Positions 42,891 through 53,206 of a stretch of DNA of 64,000 nucleotides are shown here, piece after piece (positions within the stretch are counted from its first letter, which is position 1; the number at the start of each line of letters is the position of its first letter). A program made the position numbers and the translations under genes. A model generated the notes under the pieces. It was given only the letters and a program-made list of their open reading frames with translations, had not been told where the DNA came from and made no database searches. Origin of the DNA: Streptomyces coeruleorubidus (GTDB lineage: Bacteria > Actinomycetota > Actinomycetes > Streptomycetales > Streptomycetaceae); the NCBI RefSeq assembly GCF_008705135.1, contig NZ_CP023694.1:5809001-5873000 (forward strand), in the 5' to 3' direction.

Positions 42891-42950
42891 GTAACCCCCG
42901 GGGTTACGTCCGCTCGACGGGGTACGGGGAGGCTGCTCCTCGTACCCCGT
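42891..42950 (+). terminator. Palindrome plus long hairpin between bmpA and the ATPase gene
   Basis: GTAACCCC-C-GGGGTTAC (42891-42907) is a perfect dyad. It is followed by a 14-base-pair stem (42917-42930 with 42937-42950, one G-U pair) and a six-base loop. Together they should strongly limit read-through from bmpA into the transporter genes. Confidence 0.75.
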
Positions 42951-42989
42951 TGTCGCGGTGCGTCGGCCCCTTTGTATGCCGTAGGGGCG

Positions 42990-43001
42990 CTACGCGCGTA
43001 G
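42990..43001. promoter_or_regulatory. Nucleoside box 3 (CTACGCGCGTAG)
   Basis: A perfect 12-base palindrome located after the hairpin and 28 bases before the ATC at 43030, the possible start of the ATPase gene. It marks a separate regulated promoter for the ATPase-permease-cdd genes. Confidence 0.7.
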
Positions 43002-43077
43002 ACGACCCCCGTCCCCAGGAGAGTGCGCCATCAACGCGTCCAGCAGCCCTCCGGCCGGAGCGGCGGTCAAGGAATCG

Positions 43078-44648
<1,571 letters not shown>

Positions 44649-44649
<1 letters not shown>

Positions 44650-45770
44650 TGAAGAAGTTCGACAGGGAGCGCGTGCTCCTCGCGGTGGCCGGACCGGTCA
44701 TCGCGCTCGCCGTGGCCTTCGCCCTGACCTCGATCGTGCTGGTCGCGTCGGGCCAGAACCCGGTCGAGCCGTACGCCTTGATGTTCGAGCAGCTCAGCTT
44801 CTCGGACATCCAGGTCCTGATCATCAACCAGGCCTCGATGTACTACATCGCGGCGCTCTCGGTGGCCATCGGCTTCCGGATGAACCTGTTCAACATCGGC
44901 GTCGACGGCCAGTACCAGCTCGGCGCGATGCTGGCCGCGATCGTCGGCGCCCACGTCGCTCTGCCGGCCGCCCTCCAGGTTCCGCTGCTGCTCCTGACCG
45001 CCGTCCTCACCGGCGCCTTCTGGGCCGGCATCGCCGGCGTCCTCAAGGTCACCCGCGGCGTCAGCGAGGTCGTCGCCACGATCATGCTCAACGCGATCGC
45101 CACCTCCGTGATCGCCTACATGTGGCTGCCGAACGTCTTCGGTGTGAAGGTCGGTAACAACAACACCACCGGCGAGATGCACGAGTCCGGCTGGATCCCC
45201 GGCATCCCCATGGGCGCGGCCGGCGAGATCTACGGCCTGGTGCTGCTCGCCGTCCTGCTCGGCATCGGCTACTGGGTCGTCCTCAACCGCACCCGCTTCG
45301 GCTTCGACCTGCGCGCCTCCGGCGCTTCGCAGACCGCCGCCGCGGCCAGCGGTGTGGACCCCAAGCGCATGGTGCTCAGCGCCATGCTGATCTCCGGCGG
45401 CATCGCGGGCCTGGCCGGCCTGCCGATCCTGCTCGGCGACACCCACACCTACAGCCTGAACTTCCCCACGGGCATCGGCTTCCTCGGCATCGGCATCGCC
45501 CTGCTCGGCCGCAACAGCCCCGTGGGCATCGCCTTCGCCGCCCTGCTGTGGGCCTGGCTCGACAAGGCCTCGCCCGAGCTGGACTTCCACGGCTACGACA
45601 AGGAGATCGCGGTCATCATGCAGGGCCTGATCGTGCTCTCGGTCGTCGTCTCCTACGAGGCCGTCCGCGAGTGGGGCCTGCGCCGCCAGCAGCGCCGGGT
45701 CGGCGCCGAACTGGCCGCCGGTCACGTCCTCGGCAACACCAACACCACGAAGGAGGTGGCTGGCCGATGA
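44649..45770 (+). CDS. Nucleoside ABC transporter permease, first subunit
   Basis: A 373-residue membrane permease of the BPD_transp_2 family. About eight to ten hydrophobic segments are present, with MYYIAALSVAIGFRMNLFNIGVDGQ, then VTRGVSEVVATIMLNAIA and the cytoplasmic ATPase-contact loop RASGASQTAAAASGVD. The start ATG shares one base with the ATPase stop. It pairs with the next permease to form the channel. Confidence 0.92.
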
Positions 45771-47032
45771 CCACCGCGACCGACCTCAACCAGCCCACGC
45801 TGCAGCCCGCGGCGCCGACCGGCCGCCGCCTGTCGCTGCCCGTCCTGCTGCTGATCATCGCCGGCGGACTGGCACTCACCTCGATCGTCCGCCTCATCAC
45901 GGGTGCCGACGGCATCACCAACGTCAGCCAGATGTCCACCGCGCTCCAGCTCGCCGTGCCGATCGGCCTCGCCGGTCTCGGCGGTCTGTGGGCCGAGCGC
46001 GCGGGCGTGGTCAACATCGGCCTCGAGGGCATGATGATCCTCGGCACCTGGTTCGGCGCCTGGGCCGGCTTCCAGTGGGGCCCGTGGACCGGTGTCCTCG
46101 TCGGCATCGCCGGCGGCGCGATCGGCGGCCTGCTGCACGCCTTCGTCACCGTCACCTTCAACGTCAACCACATCGTCTCCGGTGTGGCCATCAACATCCT
46201 GGCCCTCGGCGCCACCCGCTACCTCGCGCCCCTCGCCTTCGAGGGCCACACGGGCGGCTCCGCCAAGCAGTCCCCGGCGGTCGACTCCCTCGGCAGCTTC
46301 ACGGTGCCGGGCCTGTCCGACGCGCTCAGGGACCTCAACAACCAGGGCTGGTTCTTCGTCTCCGACATCGCCGGCCTGCTCGGCGGCCTCGTCACCAACG
46401 TCTCCTGGCTGACCCTGATCGCCGTCGCCCTGATCCCCGGCACCTGGTGGGTACTGTGGCGCACGGCGTTCGGCCTGCGGCTGCGCTCCTGCGGCGAGAA
46501 CCCGGTCGCCGCCGAGTCCCTCGGCGTCAACGTCTACAAGTACAAGTACATCGCCGTGGTCGTCTCCGGCGGTCTGGCCGGCCTCGGTGGCGTCTTCCTG
46601 TCGATCGTCGCGAACCCCTTCTACCTGGAGGGCCAGGTCAGCGGCCGCGGCTTCATCGGCCTCGCGGCGATGATCTTCGGCAACTGGATGCCGGGCGGCC
46701 TCGCCCTCGGCGCGGGCCTGTTCGGCTACACCGACAGCCTCAACCTGCGCGGCGGCTCCGCCAACGTCCACGCCCTGCTGCTGCTCGGCGCGCTGCTGCT
46801 GGTCATCGGCGCCATCTGGCTCGTGGTCCGCAAGAAGTACGTTCCGGCCGTGGTGACCCTGATCGCCGGCGCCCTGGTGTTCACCTGGTACGCGACCACC
46901 GACGAGGTCCCCAACCAGGTCGTCTCCGCCACGCCGTACGTCATCACCCTGGTGGTGCTCGCCCTGTCCGCCCAGCGCCTGCGGATGCCGAGGGCGAACG
47001 GCATGCCGTACCGGAAGGGGCAGGGCAAGTGA
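45767..47032 (+). CDS. Nucleoside ABC transporter permease, second subunit
   Basis: A 421-residue permease of the same family as its neighbour. LGGLWAERAGVVNIGLEGMMILG and NHIVSGVAINILALG are characteristic of the YufQ/NupC-type nucleoside permeases, and RSCGENPVAAESLGVNVYKYKY is the ATPase-contact loop. The ATG overlaps the preceding stop by four bases (ATGA), with AGGAGG ten bases upstream. Confidence 0.92.
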   Translation: MTTATDLNQPTLQPAAPTGRRLSLPVLLLIIAGGLALTSIVRLITGADGITNVSQMSTALQLAVPIGLAGLGGLWAERAGVVNIGLEGMMILGTWFGAWAGFQWGPWTGVLVGIAGGAIGGLLHAFVTVTFNVNHIVSGVAINILALGATRYLAPLAFEGHTGGSAKQSPAVDSLGSFTVPGLSDALRDLNNQGWFFVSDIAGLLGGLVTNVSWLTLIAVALIPGTWWVLWRTAFGLRLRSCGENPVAAESLGVNVYKYKYIAVVVSGGLAGLGGVFLSIVANPFYLEGQVSGRGFIGLAAMIFGNWMPGGLALGAGLFGYTDSLNLRGGSANVHALLLLGALLLVIGAIWLVVRKKYVPAVVTLIAGALVFTWYATTDEVPNQVVSATPYVITLVVLALSAQRLRMPRANGMPYRKGQGK

Positions 47033-47433
47033 CCGGCGCCGGCCCGGACGTCGACTGGGAGAAGCTGCGCGCGGTGGCCCGGGACGCCATGTCCCGGGCG
47101 TACGCCCCCTACTCCGGCTACCCCGTCGGCGTGGCGGCCCTGGTCGACGACGGCCGGATCATCTCCGGCTGCAACGTCGAGAACGCCTCGTACGGGCTCG
47201 GCCTGTGCGCCGAGTGCGGCCTGGTCTCCGAGCTGCACAACACCGGCGGCGGCCGGCTGACGCACTTCACGTGCGTCGACCGCGACGGCGCCACGCTCGT
47301 GCCGTGCGGGCGCTGCCGCCAGCTGCTGCACGAGTTCGGCGGCCCGGAGCTGCTGCTGGAGACCCCGGCGGGGATCCTGCCGCTGTCGGAGATGCTGCCC
47401 CAGGCCTTCGGCCCGGAGCACCTCACCAAGTAA
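47029..47433 (+). CDS. cdd: Cytidine deaminase
   Basis: A 134-residue zinc enzyme converting cytidine and deoxycytidine to uridine and deoxyuridine. YAPYSGYPVGVAAL and the substrate-binding GCNVENASYGL precede the catalytic CAE (CAECGLVSEL) and the zinc-binding PCGRC. GTG 47029 overlaps the permease stop (GTGA), so it is coupled to the transporter. Imported pyrimidine nucleosides can thus be deaminated immediately. A terminator follows. Confidence 0.95.
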   Translation: MTGAGPDVDWEKLRAVARDAMSRAYAPYSGYPVGVAALVDDGRIISGCNVENASYGLGLCAECGLVSELHNTGGGRLTHFTCVDRDGATLVPCGRCRQLLHEFGGPELLLETPAGILPLSEMLPQAFGPEHLTK

Positions 47434-47441
47434 TGCCCGTG

Positions 47442-47483
47442 CGGCCCCCCTGAGTTGCTCACGCGACCGGCTCAGGGGGGCCG
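47442..47483 (+). terminator. Hairpin between cdd and deoA
   Basis: CGGCCCCCCTGAG and CTCAGGGGGGCCG form a perfect 13-base-pair stem with a 16-base loop, immediately after the cdd stop. It should reduce read-through into deoA. Confidence 0.75.
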
Positions 47484-47519
47484 TACGGTTTCTGGAACCC
47501 TCGGAAGGAAGCCCAAGTC

Positions 47520-48803
47520 ATGGCCATGGACGCCATCTCCGTCATCCGCACCAAGCGGGACCGCGGCGAACTCAGCGACGAGCAGATCGACTGGGTCATC
47601 GACGCGTACACCCGCGGGGAGGTGGCCGACGAGCAGATGTCGGCCCTCGCGATGGCCATCCTGCTCAACGGCATGAACCGCCGCGAGATCGCCCGCTGGA
47701 CGGCCGCGATGATCGCCTCCGGCGAGCGCATGGACTTCTCGTCCCTGTCCCGCCCGACGGCCGACAAGCACTCCACGGGCGGCGTCGGCGACAAGATAAC
47801 GCTGCCGCTCGCCCCCCTGGTCGCCGCGTGCGGCGCCGCCGTCCCCCAGCTCTCGGGCCGCGGCCTCGGCCACACCGGCGGCACCCTGGACAAGCTGGAG
47901 TCGATCCCGGGCTGGCGCGCCCTGCTCTCGAACGAGGAGATGCTGTCCGTCCTGGACGGCACCGGCGCGGTGATCTGCGCGGCCGGTGACGGCCTCGCTC
48001 CCGCGGACAAGAAGCTGTACGCCCTGCGGGACGTCACGGGCACGGTCGAGGCGATCCCGCTGATCGCCTCCTCGATCATGTCCAAGAAGATCGCGGAGGG
48101 CACGGGCTCGCTGGTCCTGGACGTGAAGGTGGGCACGGGCGCCTTCATGAAGACCCTGGAGGACGCCCGCGAACTGGCCTCCACGATGGTCGGCCTGGGC
48201 ACGGACCACGGCGTGAAGACGGTCGCGCTCCTCACGGACATGTCGACCCCGCTCGGCCTGACGGCCGGAAACGCGCTGGAGGTCCGCGAGTCGGTGGAGG
48301 TCCTGGCGGGCGGCGGCCCGGCGGACGTGGTCGAGCTGACGATCGCCCTGGCCCGCGAGATGCTCGACGCGGCGGGCATCCGGGACGCCGACCCGGCGAA
48401 GGCCCTGGCCGACGGCTCCGCGATGGACGTGTGGCGCCGCATGATCACGGCCCAGGGCGGCGACCCGGACGCGGAGCTGCCGGTGGCCCGCGAGCAGCAC
48501 GTGATCAAGGCCCCGGCCTCGGGCGTCCTCACCCGCCTCGACGCCTACGACATCGGCGTCGCGGCCTGGCGCCTGGGCGCGGGCCGCGCCCGCAAGGAGG
48601 ACCCGGTCCAGGCGGGCGCGGGCGTGGAGATGCACGCGAAGCCGGGCGACACGGTGCGGGAGGGCCAGCCCCTCCTCACCCTCCACACGGACACGCCGGA
48701 ACGCTTCGAGTACGCGCTGGACGCGGTCGAGGGCTCGTACGACATCGCGGCGCCGGGGACGGACTTCACGGCGTCGCCGGTGGTGCTGGAGCGTATCGCC
48801 TGA
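47520..48803 (+). CDS. deoA: Thymidine phosphorylase (pyrimidine-nucleoside phosphorylase)
   Basis: A 427-residue enzyme that splits thymidine or deoxyuridine with phosphate. The phosphate-binding KHSTGGVGDK and the family signature LSGRGLGHTGGTLDKLES are intact, and the C-terminal barrel-like hybrid domain is complete. ATG 47520 has GGAAGGA upstream; the next ATG, two codons later, is an alternative. It works downstream of cdd in pyrimidine salvage. Confidence 0.95.
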   Translation: MAMDAISVIRTKRDRGELSDEQIDWVIDAYTRGEVADEQMSALAMAILLNGMNRREIARWTAAMIASGERMDFSSLSRPTADKHSTGGVGDKITLPLAPLVAACGAAVPQLSGRGLGHTGGTLDKLESIPGWRALLSNEEMLSVLDGTGAVICAAGDGLAPADKKLYALRDVTGTVEAIPLIASSIMSKKIAEGTGSLVLDVKVGTGAFMKTLEDARELASTMVGLGTDHGVKTVALLTDMSTPLGLTAGNALEVRESVEVLAGGGPADVVELTIALAREMLDAAGIRDADPAKALADGSAMDVWRRMITAQGGDPDAELPVAREQHVIKAPASGVLTRLDAYDIGVAAWRLGAGRARKEDPVQAGAGVEMHAKPGDTVREGQPLLTLHTDTPERFEYALDAVEGSYDIAAPGTDFTASPVVLERIA

Positions 48804-48825
48804 GCTGGGGTTTTCTCGTTTGGGT

Positions 48826-48858
48826 GAACGGGACTGGTGGACCCCACCAGTCCCGTTC
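48826..48858 (+). terminator. Hairpin after deoA
   Basis: A perfect 15-base-pair stem (GAACGGGACTGGTGG with its complement) and three-base loop lie 22 bases past the deoA stop. Confidence 0.85.
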
Positions 48859-48898
48859 GGCATGCTGGGATCGGTGACGCACTGATTGGAGAACCGCC

Positions 48899-49492
48899 AT
48901 GAGCGCACTCACCGTCGACCACTCGACGGCCAACGGCCACGAGTGGGACGACCTCGTTCGGATCTGGCACGAGACGGAAGCGCCCGAGGGCTGCAAGGTG
49001 GAGATCATCGAGGGGATCGTCACCGTGGCACCACCGCCGTCCAATGCCCACAACGACATCGCTGATTTGGTTCAGCGAGCCCTGTACGAGGTCATCTCCA
49101 GGCATTGGGGCATCTACCAGACCCTGGGTACGGCGGTCCCGTCTCGTGACGGGCTCTACATCCCTGACCTCGCAGTCGCCCCCAGGCAGGTGCTGCGGGA
49201 CGAGGGCGGTAACTTCATCCCAGCGGCTGCCGCTGAACTCATCGTCGAGATCACGTCCAAGTCAAATGCGGCCCACGACCGGATCAAGAAGGCCGCAGGT
49301 TACGCCCAGGCCGGTGTTCCGCTGTATCTGCTCATCGACGGCTGGGCTCCTGGCGGTCCCACCATCACGCTTTACGGCGAACCGCAAAGGGACGTCTACC
49401 GGGTGCTGCAGGCAGGAAAGTTCGGAGAACGGATCACGCTGCCGGAGCCCTTCGGCCTGGAACTCGACACCGGCGAGTTCCCCGAGAGCTGA
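48899..49492 (+). CDS. Uma2 family restriction-endonuclease-fold protein
   Basis: A 197-residue member of the same family as the protein at 2589-3209. It has GCKVEIIEGIVTVAPPPSNAHN, LYIPDLAVAPRQ, then LIVEITSKSNAAHDRIKKAAGYAQAGVPLYLLIDGW, giving the Asp/Glu/Lys arrangement of the PD-(D/E)XK fold. ATG 48899 follows GGAG. Its biological role is unknown. It sits alone after the deoA terminator and ends two bases before the convergent transporter gene. Confidence 0.85.
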   Translation: MSALTVDHSTANGHEWDDLVRIWHETEAPEGCKVEIIEGIVTVAPPPSNAHNDIADLVQRALYEVISRHWGIYQTLGTAVPSRDGLYIPDLAVAPRQVLRDEGGNFIPAAAAELIVEITSKSNAAHDRIKKAAGYAQAGVPLYLLIDGWAPGGPTITLYGEPQRDVYRVLQAGKFGERITLPEPFGLELDTGEFPES

Positions 49493-49493
49493 G

Positions 49494-50414
49494 TCACCCC
49501 AGCAGCGCCGCCACCACCACCAGAACCGGCACCGACACCACCGTCGACAACAAGATCGCCTCCCTCGCCAGCACCTCGCCCACGCGATAACTGCTCGCGT
49601 ACGTGAAAAGGTTCTGCGCCGCCGGAAGCGCCGACGTCACCACCACGTCGAGCAGCGAGGCCCCGTGCAGACCGAAGACGCCCGCCGCGAGGGCCCAGGC
49701 GACCAGGGGCTGGATGACCGCCTTGAGGGCCACGGCGAGGAGGACAGGGGCCCGTTCCGCGCCGCGCAGCGGGAGCGTGCTGCCGCGCAGGGAGATACCG
49801 AAGGCCAGCAGCACCGCCGGGACCGACATGTTGCCGATCAGGGTGAGCGGGTCCATCAAGGGCCCGGGGACGTGCAGGCCTGACGCTGACGCCGCCACAC
49901 CGGCCAGGGAGCCGAGGGCTATCGGATTGCGCAGGGGCGTGAGCAGCCGTTGCCACAGGGGCCGCTTCTCGCCGCCGCTCGCCAGGTCCAGGATCGTCAG
50001 CGCCACCGGCGTGACGCCCACCAGCTGGAACAGCAGCACCGGCGCGACCAGTGACGCGTCGCCCAGCACGTACACCGCGATCGGGATGCCGAGGTTCCCC
50101 GAGTTGACGTAGCTGGAGCACAGCGCGCCGATCGTCGTCCGGCCCGCGCCCCAGCCGCGCGCGGCACCCACCGCCACGAAGACACCCGCCACCGCCGCCG
50201 TGCTCATCGCCGTGACCAGCAGCCGGTCGGAGAAGATCACCGACAGGTCCGCCCGGGCGAGCGTGGTGAAGAGCAGGGCCGGAGACGCCACGTGGAAGGC
50301 CAGCTTCGTCAGCACCTCGCGCCCGCCGTCGCCCAGATATCCCCGGCGGCCGATCAGATAGCCGACCCCGATGACGACCGCGATGACCGCGAAGCCGCTC
50401 AGCACCCCCTGCAC
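49494..50414 (-). CDS. AEC (auxin efflux carrier) family transporter
   Basis: A 306-residue membrane protein with ten hydrophobic segments in two halves. LAFHVASPALLFTTLA and SSYVNSGNLGIPIAVYVLGD (the conserved Asn-Gly crossing motif) are in the first half, and VVTSALPAAQNLFTYASSY is in the second. Family members carry organic acids or amino acids; the substrate here is unknown. The start is GTG 50414 with GAGGGG upstream. Confidence 0.9.
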   Translation of the reverse strand: MQGVLSGFAVIAVVIGVGYLIGRRGYLGDGGREVLTKLAFHVASPALLFTTLARADLSVIFSDRLLVTAMSTAAVAGVFVAVGAARGWGAGRTTIGALCSSYVNSGNLGIPIAVYVLGDASLVAPVLLFQLVGVTPVALTILDLASGGEKRPLWQRLLTPLRNPIALGSLAGVAASASGLHVPGPLMDPLTLIGNMSVPAVLLAFGISLRGSTLPLRGAERAPVLLAVALKAVIQPLVAWALAAGVFGLHGASLLDVVVTSALPAAQNLFTYASSYRVGEVLAREAILLSTVVSVPVLVVVAALLG

Positions 50415-50550
50415 GAGGTCCCCTCACCGGCGACACGGGCATCGGACAGTGCGGGAGGGGCAGATGCATGGGGCATGCAGCCAACCCTCCGGGGAAGGCC
50501 GTACCGAGGTCAATGTGATCCTTACGGCGCCGAGAGGACGGACAGCCGCG

Positions 50551-50937
50551 ATGAGTTACCGCCGCCCGCCCGGTCTACCGATCGTGGACGCCATGACACC
50601 CCCCGTGCTCGTGCTCCCCGGCCCCGTCGCCCGGGACGAGGTGAGCGGACTGAGCGACGACGTGAGGGCACTGCTGCAAGCCGGCCGTGCCCGGGTCGTG
50701 GTGTGCGACGTCGGAGGCCTCGGGCCGCCGGGGCTCGCCGCCGTCGACCTGCTCGCACGCCTCCAGCTCGCCGCCCGCAGGGCCGGGGGCCGGATACGGC
50801 TGCGGGACCCCGACCCCGCCCTACGCGCCCTGCTCGACCTGGTCGGTCTCCGCTTCGAGGTGGAGGGGCAGGTCGAAGAGCGGGAACCAGCGCTGGGTGT
50901 CGAGGAAGCAGTGGAACCCCGTGATCCGGCCGTCTGA
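50551..50937 (+). CDS. STAS-domain protein overlapping a sigma factor gene antisense
   Basis: A ~128-residue protein with one STAS domain: PPVLVLPGPVARDEVSGLSDDV, ARVVVCDVGGLGPPGLAAVDLLARLQLAARRAGGRI and LRALLDLVGLRFEV. STAS proteins act as anti-sigma antagonists or sensors. The usual phosphorylatable Ser/Thr after the central strand is not evident (GGLGPPG). Starts at 50551 (GAGAGGACGG upstream), 50593 or 50515 are all possible. The last 117 bases lie antisense to the 3' end of the sigma gene and encode the Glu/Pro-rich tail. Confidence 0.65.
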   Translation: MSYRRPPGLPIVDAMTPPVLVLPGPVARDEVSGLSDDVRALLQAGRARVVVCDVGGLGPPGLAAVDLLARLQLAARRAGGRIRLRDPDPALRALLDLVGLRFEVEGQVEEREPALGVEEAVEPRDPAV

Positions 50938-51837
50938 GATCTCCAGCACCTGGACCGCCCACGGCGAGAAGCCGCCCTTCTCCGGGTCGGGCTTGTACTG
51001 GGCGAACCCCGGCAGGCCGTTGACCTGGACCGGCACCAGCCGGGAACCCGCGCAGGGCGCGCCCAGGGTGGTCATGAAGCCGGTGATGTCGCCGACGCCG
51101 GTCAGCCACAGGTCGAACGGCGGCATCGTCATCACCGCGTCCTCGTGCAGCAGGGCCGTCAGCGCCGACATGTCGTAGCCCTCGAAGGCCGCGACATAGC
51201 GGTCGAGCAGCTTCTGCTGGTCCTCGTCCAGCGGGTCGGAGACGGTCGCGTCGGCGCCCGGCTCCTTCCGCTCGGCCAGGGTCGCGCGGGCCCGCTGGAG
51301 GGCGCTGTTGACCGACGCCACGGACGTGCCCAGCAGCTCGGCGACCTCGCTGGCCTTCCAGGCCAGCACCTCGCGCAGGATCAGCACGGCCCGCTGCTTG
51401 GCCGGAAGCTGCTGAAGAGCGGCCATGAAGGCGAGCCGCACGGACTCCTTGGCTATCGCCGCCTCCGCCGGGTCGTCGGTCGTGGGCAGCACACGGGCGT
51501 CCGGCATGGGCTCCAGCCAGGTGTTGTCCGGGCGAGGGGTCAGGGCCGCCTGGGCGAGCGGGGTGGACTCGGTCAGGTCCATGGGCCTGGCGCGCTTGTT
51601 GCCCGCGGTCAGCATGTCCAGGCACACGTTGGTCGCGATGCGGTAGAGCCAGGAGCGGAGGCTGGAGCGGCCCTCGAACTTGTCGTAGCTGCGCCAGGCG
51701 CGGATCATCGTGTCCTGCACCGCGTCCTCGGCCTCGAAGGAGGAGCCGAGCATCCGGTAGCAGTACCCCGTCAGCTCCGTCCGGTGTGCTTCCAGTCTGG
51801 TGTCCAGATCTGTTGGTGTCGCCGTGCCGTTCGTCAT
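50821..51837 (-). CDS. ECF sigma factor with SnoaL-like C-terminal domain (SigG/SigX5-like)
   Basis: A 338-residue sigma factor. Region 2 includes YCYRMLGSSFEAEDAVQDTMIRAWRSYDKF and SLRSWLYRIATNVCLDML; region 4 includes LPAKQRAVLILREVLAWKASEVAELLGTS and VNSALQRARATL. The last ~120 residues are a SnoaL/NTF2-like domain (RYVAAFEGYDMSALTALLHEDAV and FDLWLTGVGDI) that regulates activity in related factors. It resembles the TIGR02960 group, to which I believe mycobacterial SigG belongs. ATG 51837 has AGGGGTGGG upstream. The promoter at 51893-51915 matches the RecA-independent DNA-damage consensus. No anti-sigma gene is adjacent. Confidence 0.88.
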   Translation of the reverse strand: MTNGTATPTDLDTRLEAHRTELTGYCYRMLGSSFEAEDAVQDTMIRAWRSYDKFEGRSSLRSWLYRIATNVCLDMLTAGNKRARPMDLTESTPLAQAALTPRPDNTWLEPMPDARVLPTTDDPAEAAIAKESVRLAFMAALQQLPAKQRAVLILREVLAWKASEVAELLGTSVASVNSALQRARATLAERKEPGADATVSDPLDEDQQKLLDRYVAAFEGYDMSALTALLHEDAVMTMPPFDLWLTGVGDITGFMTTLGAPCAGSRLVPVQVNGLPGFAQYKPDPEKGGFSPWAVQVLEISDGRITGFHCFLDTQRWFPLFDLPLHLEAETDQVEQGA

Positions 51838-51892
51838 CGTCCACCCACCCCTGTGGAATTTCTGTCACGCGCCATCGCGCCCAGCACTTCGG

Positions 51893-51915
51893 AAGCTACC
51901 GCAGCCCACTGACAA
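51893..51915 (-). promoter_or_regulatory. PafBC/RecA-independent DNA-damage promoter of the sigma gene
   Basis: The minus strand reads TTGTCAGTG, eight bases, TAGCTT, an exact match to the consensus TTGTCRGTG-N8-TANNNT described in mycobacteria. Transcription would start about 50 bases before the start codon. Confidence 0.8.
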
Positions 51916-51956
51916 CGGCCCCCCGAGCGCACGAACGCGCAGGCAGGAGCAGTGCT

Positions 51957-53105
51957 TCAGACGAGCTGTTTCACCGACATGAGCAGATGCCGGTGCTCCC
52001 CGGCCTTATCCCCAGCTCCCTCGGCGGCCCCCTCGCCCGGCACCGCGTGCAGCAGCGCCCGCTGCCCCGCCCCCAGCAGTTCCAGCCGTACGCGCGGGCT
52101 CTCGAAGGACGTCAGCGCGTCCAGCAGATAGGCCGGGTTGAAGGCCACGGGCACCTCGTCGGCGCCGGTCAGCGTGGCCGGCAGCCGCTGGGCCGCCACG
52201 TCGTCGCCGTAGCCGGCGCGGAGCATGACGGACCCGTCGGAGGAGAAGTCCAGCCGCACCGGACTGTTCGCCTCCGCCACCACGGCGACCCGCCGCACGG
52301 CTTCCGCGAGCTCCTCGCACGCCACCTCGGCGACCGCGGCCCCCGCCATGTCGAACAGCGACTTGTACGTCGGCAGCCGCCCGTCCAGGAGCCGCAGCGC
52401 CGTCCGCGTCCGCCCGCCCTCGAAACCGATCAGGCCGCCGCCGGCGGCCGGGTCCCACCCGATCAGCACGTCACCGCAGCGCCCCAGGGACCGCGCGACA
52501 TCCAGCAGGCGCCGCGCGGGCAGCACCGCTTCGACCACTCCCTCGGCCGCCACCCCCGGCTGCCACTCCAGCCGCCGCACGGCGTACCGGTAGCGGTCCG
52601 AAGCGGCCAGTGTCATCTGCCCCTCCTCCAAGCGCAGTTGGACGCCCGTCAGCAGCGGCAGAGTGTCGTCGCGCCCGGCCGCGACGGCGACCTGGGCGAC
52701 GGCCGTCGCGAACGCGGCGGCGTCCACCGTGCCGTACGGCGCGGGCGGCGCCGGCAGGGCCGGGTACTCGGCGAGGGGCAGCGTCGACAGCCCGAACCGC
52801 GTCCCGTCCGCCTCCACCGTGAACCGTGACGCCTCCAGCACACAGCTCACCGGCCCGTCCGGCAGTACCCGGCAGACGTCCAGCAGCCGCCGCCCCGGGA
52901 CGAGCACCCGCCCGGGCACCGCGACCTCCGCGTCGGCCTCGACCCGTACCGCGGCCTCGAAGTCGAACCCCGTCACGGCCGTCCGTCCCGCGTCCGCCTC
53001 CAGCAGCAGCCCGCCCAGCACCGGCACCGGCGTCCGTGCGGGCAGCGCCCGTACGGCCCGGCCCACGGCCTCGGCGAACGCCGTACGGTCGATGCGGAAC
53101 TCCAT
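51957..53105 (-). CDS. DNA polymerase III beta clamp paralogue
   Basis: A 382-residue sliding clamp homologue with three clamp domains: residues ~1-120 (MEFRIDRTAFAEAVGRAVRALPARTPVPVLGGLLLEA), ~125-250 (SDRYRYAVRRLEW and AVLPARRLLDVARSL) and ~255-375 (VRLDFSSDGSVMLRAG and PVAFNPAYLLDAL). The normal dnaN sits near oriC with dnaA and gyrB; here the neighbours are unrelated, so this is an extra copy. The C-terminus (HRHLLMSVKQLV) departs from the usual LMPMRL ending. ATG 53105 has AGGGGGA six bases upstream. Its promoter matches the DNA-damage consensus, which suggests a repair or translesion role. Confidence 0.88.
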   Translation of the reverse strand: MEFRIDRTAFAEAVGRAVRALPARTPVPVLGGLLLEADAGRTAVTGFDFEAAVRVEADAEVAVPGRVLVPGRRLLDVCRVLPDGPVSCVLEASRFTVEADGTRFGLSTLPLAEYPALPAPPAPYGTVDAAAFATAVAQVAVAAGRDDTLPLLTGVQLRLEEGQMTLAASDRYRYAVRRLEWQPGVAAEGVVEAVLPARRLLDVARSLGRCGDVLIGWDPAAGGGLIGFEGGRTRTALRLLDGRLPTYKSLFDMAGAAVAEVACEELAEAVRRVAVVAEANSPVRLDFSSDGSVMLRAGYGDDVAAQRLPATLTGADEVPVAFNPAYLLDALTSFESPRVRLELLGAGQRALLHAVPGEGAAEGAGDKAGEHRHLLMSVKQLV

Positions 53106-53146
53106 GGAAAATCCCCCTGCTCGAATCCGGTGGTCAGCGGAGGCGG

Positions 53147-53169
53147 ACGTTATCCGCGCCCACTGACAA
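53147..53169 (-). promoter_or_regulatory. PafBC/RecA-independent DNA-damage promoter of the clamp gene
   Basis: The minus strand reads TTGTCAGTG, eight bases, TAACGT, again an exact match to TTGTCRGTG-N8-TANNNT. It is 42 bases upstream of the start codon, giving a leader of about 35 bases with a good ribosome site. Confidence 0.8.
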
Positions 53170-53206
53170 CCGGCCTCGACCAGGGGGAACGGCCCGGGTC
53201 CCGGGC

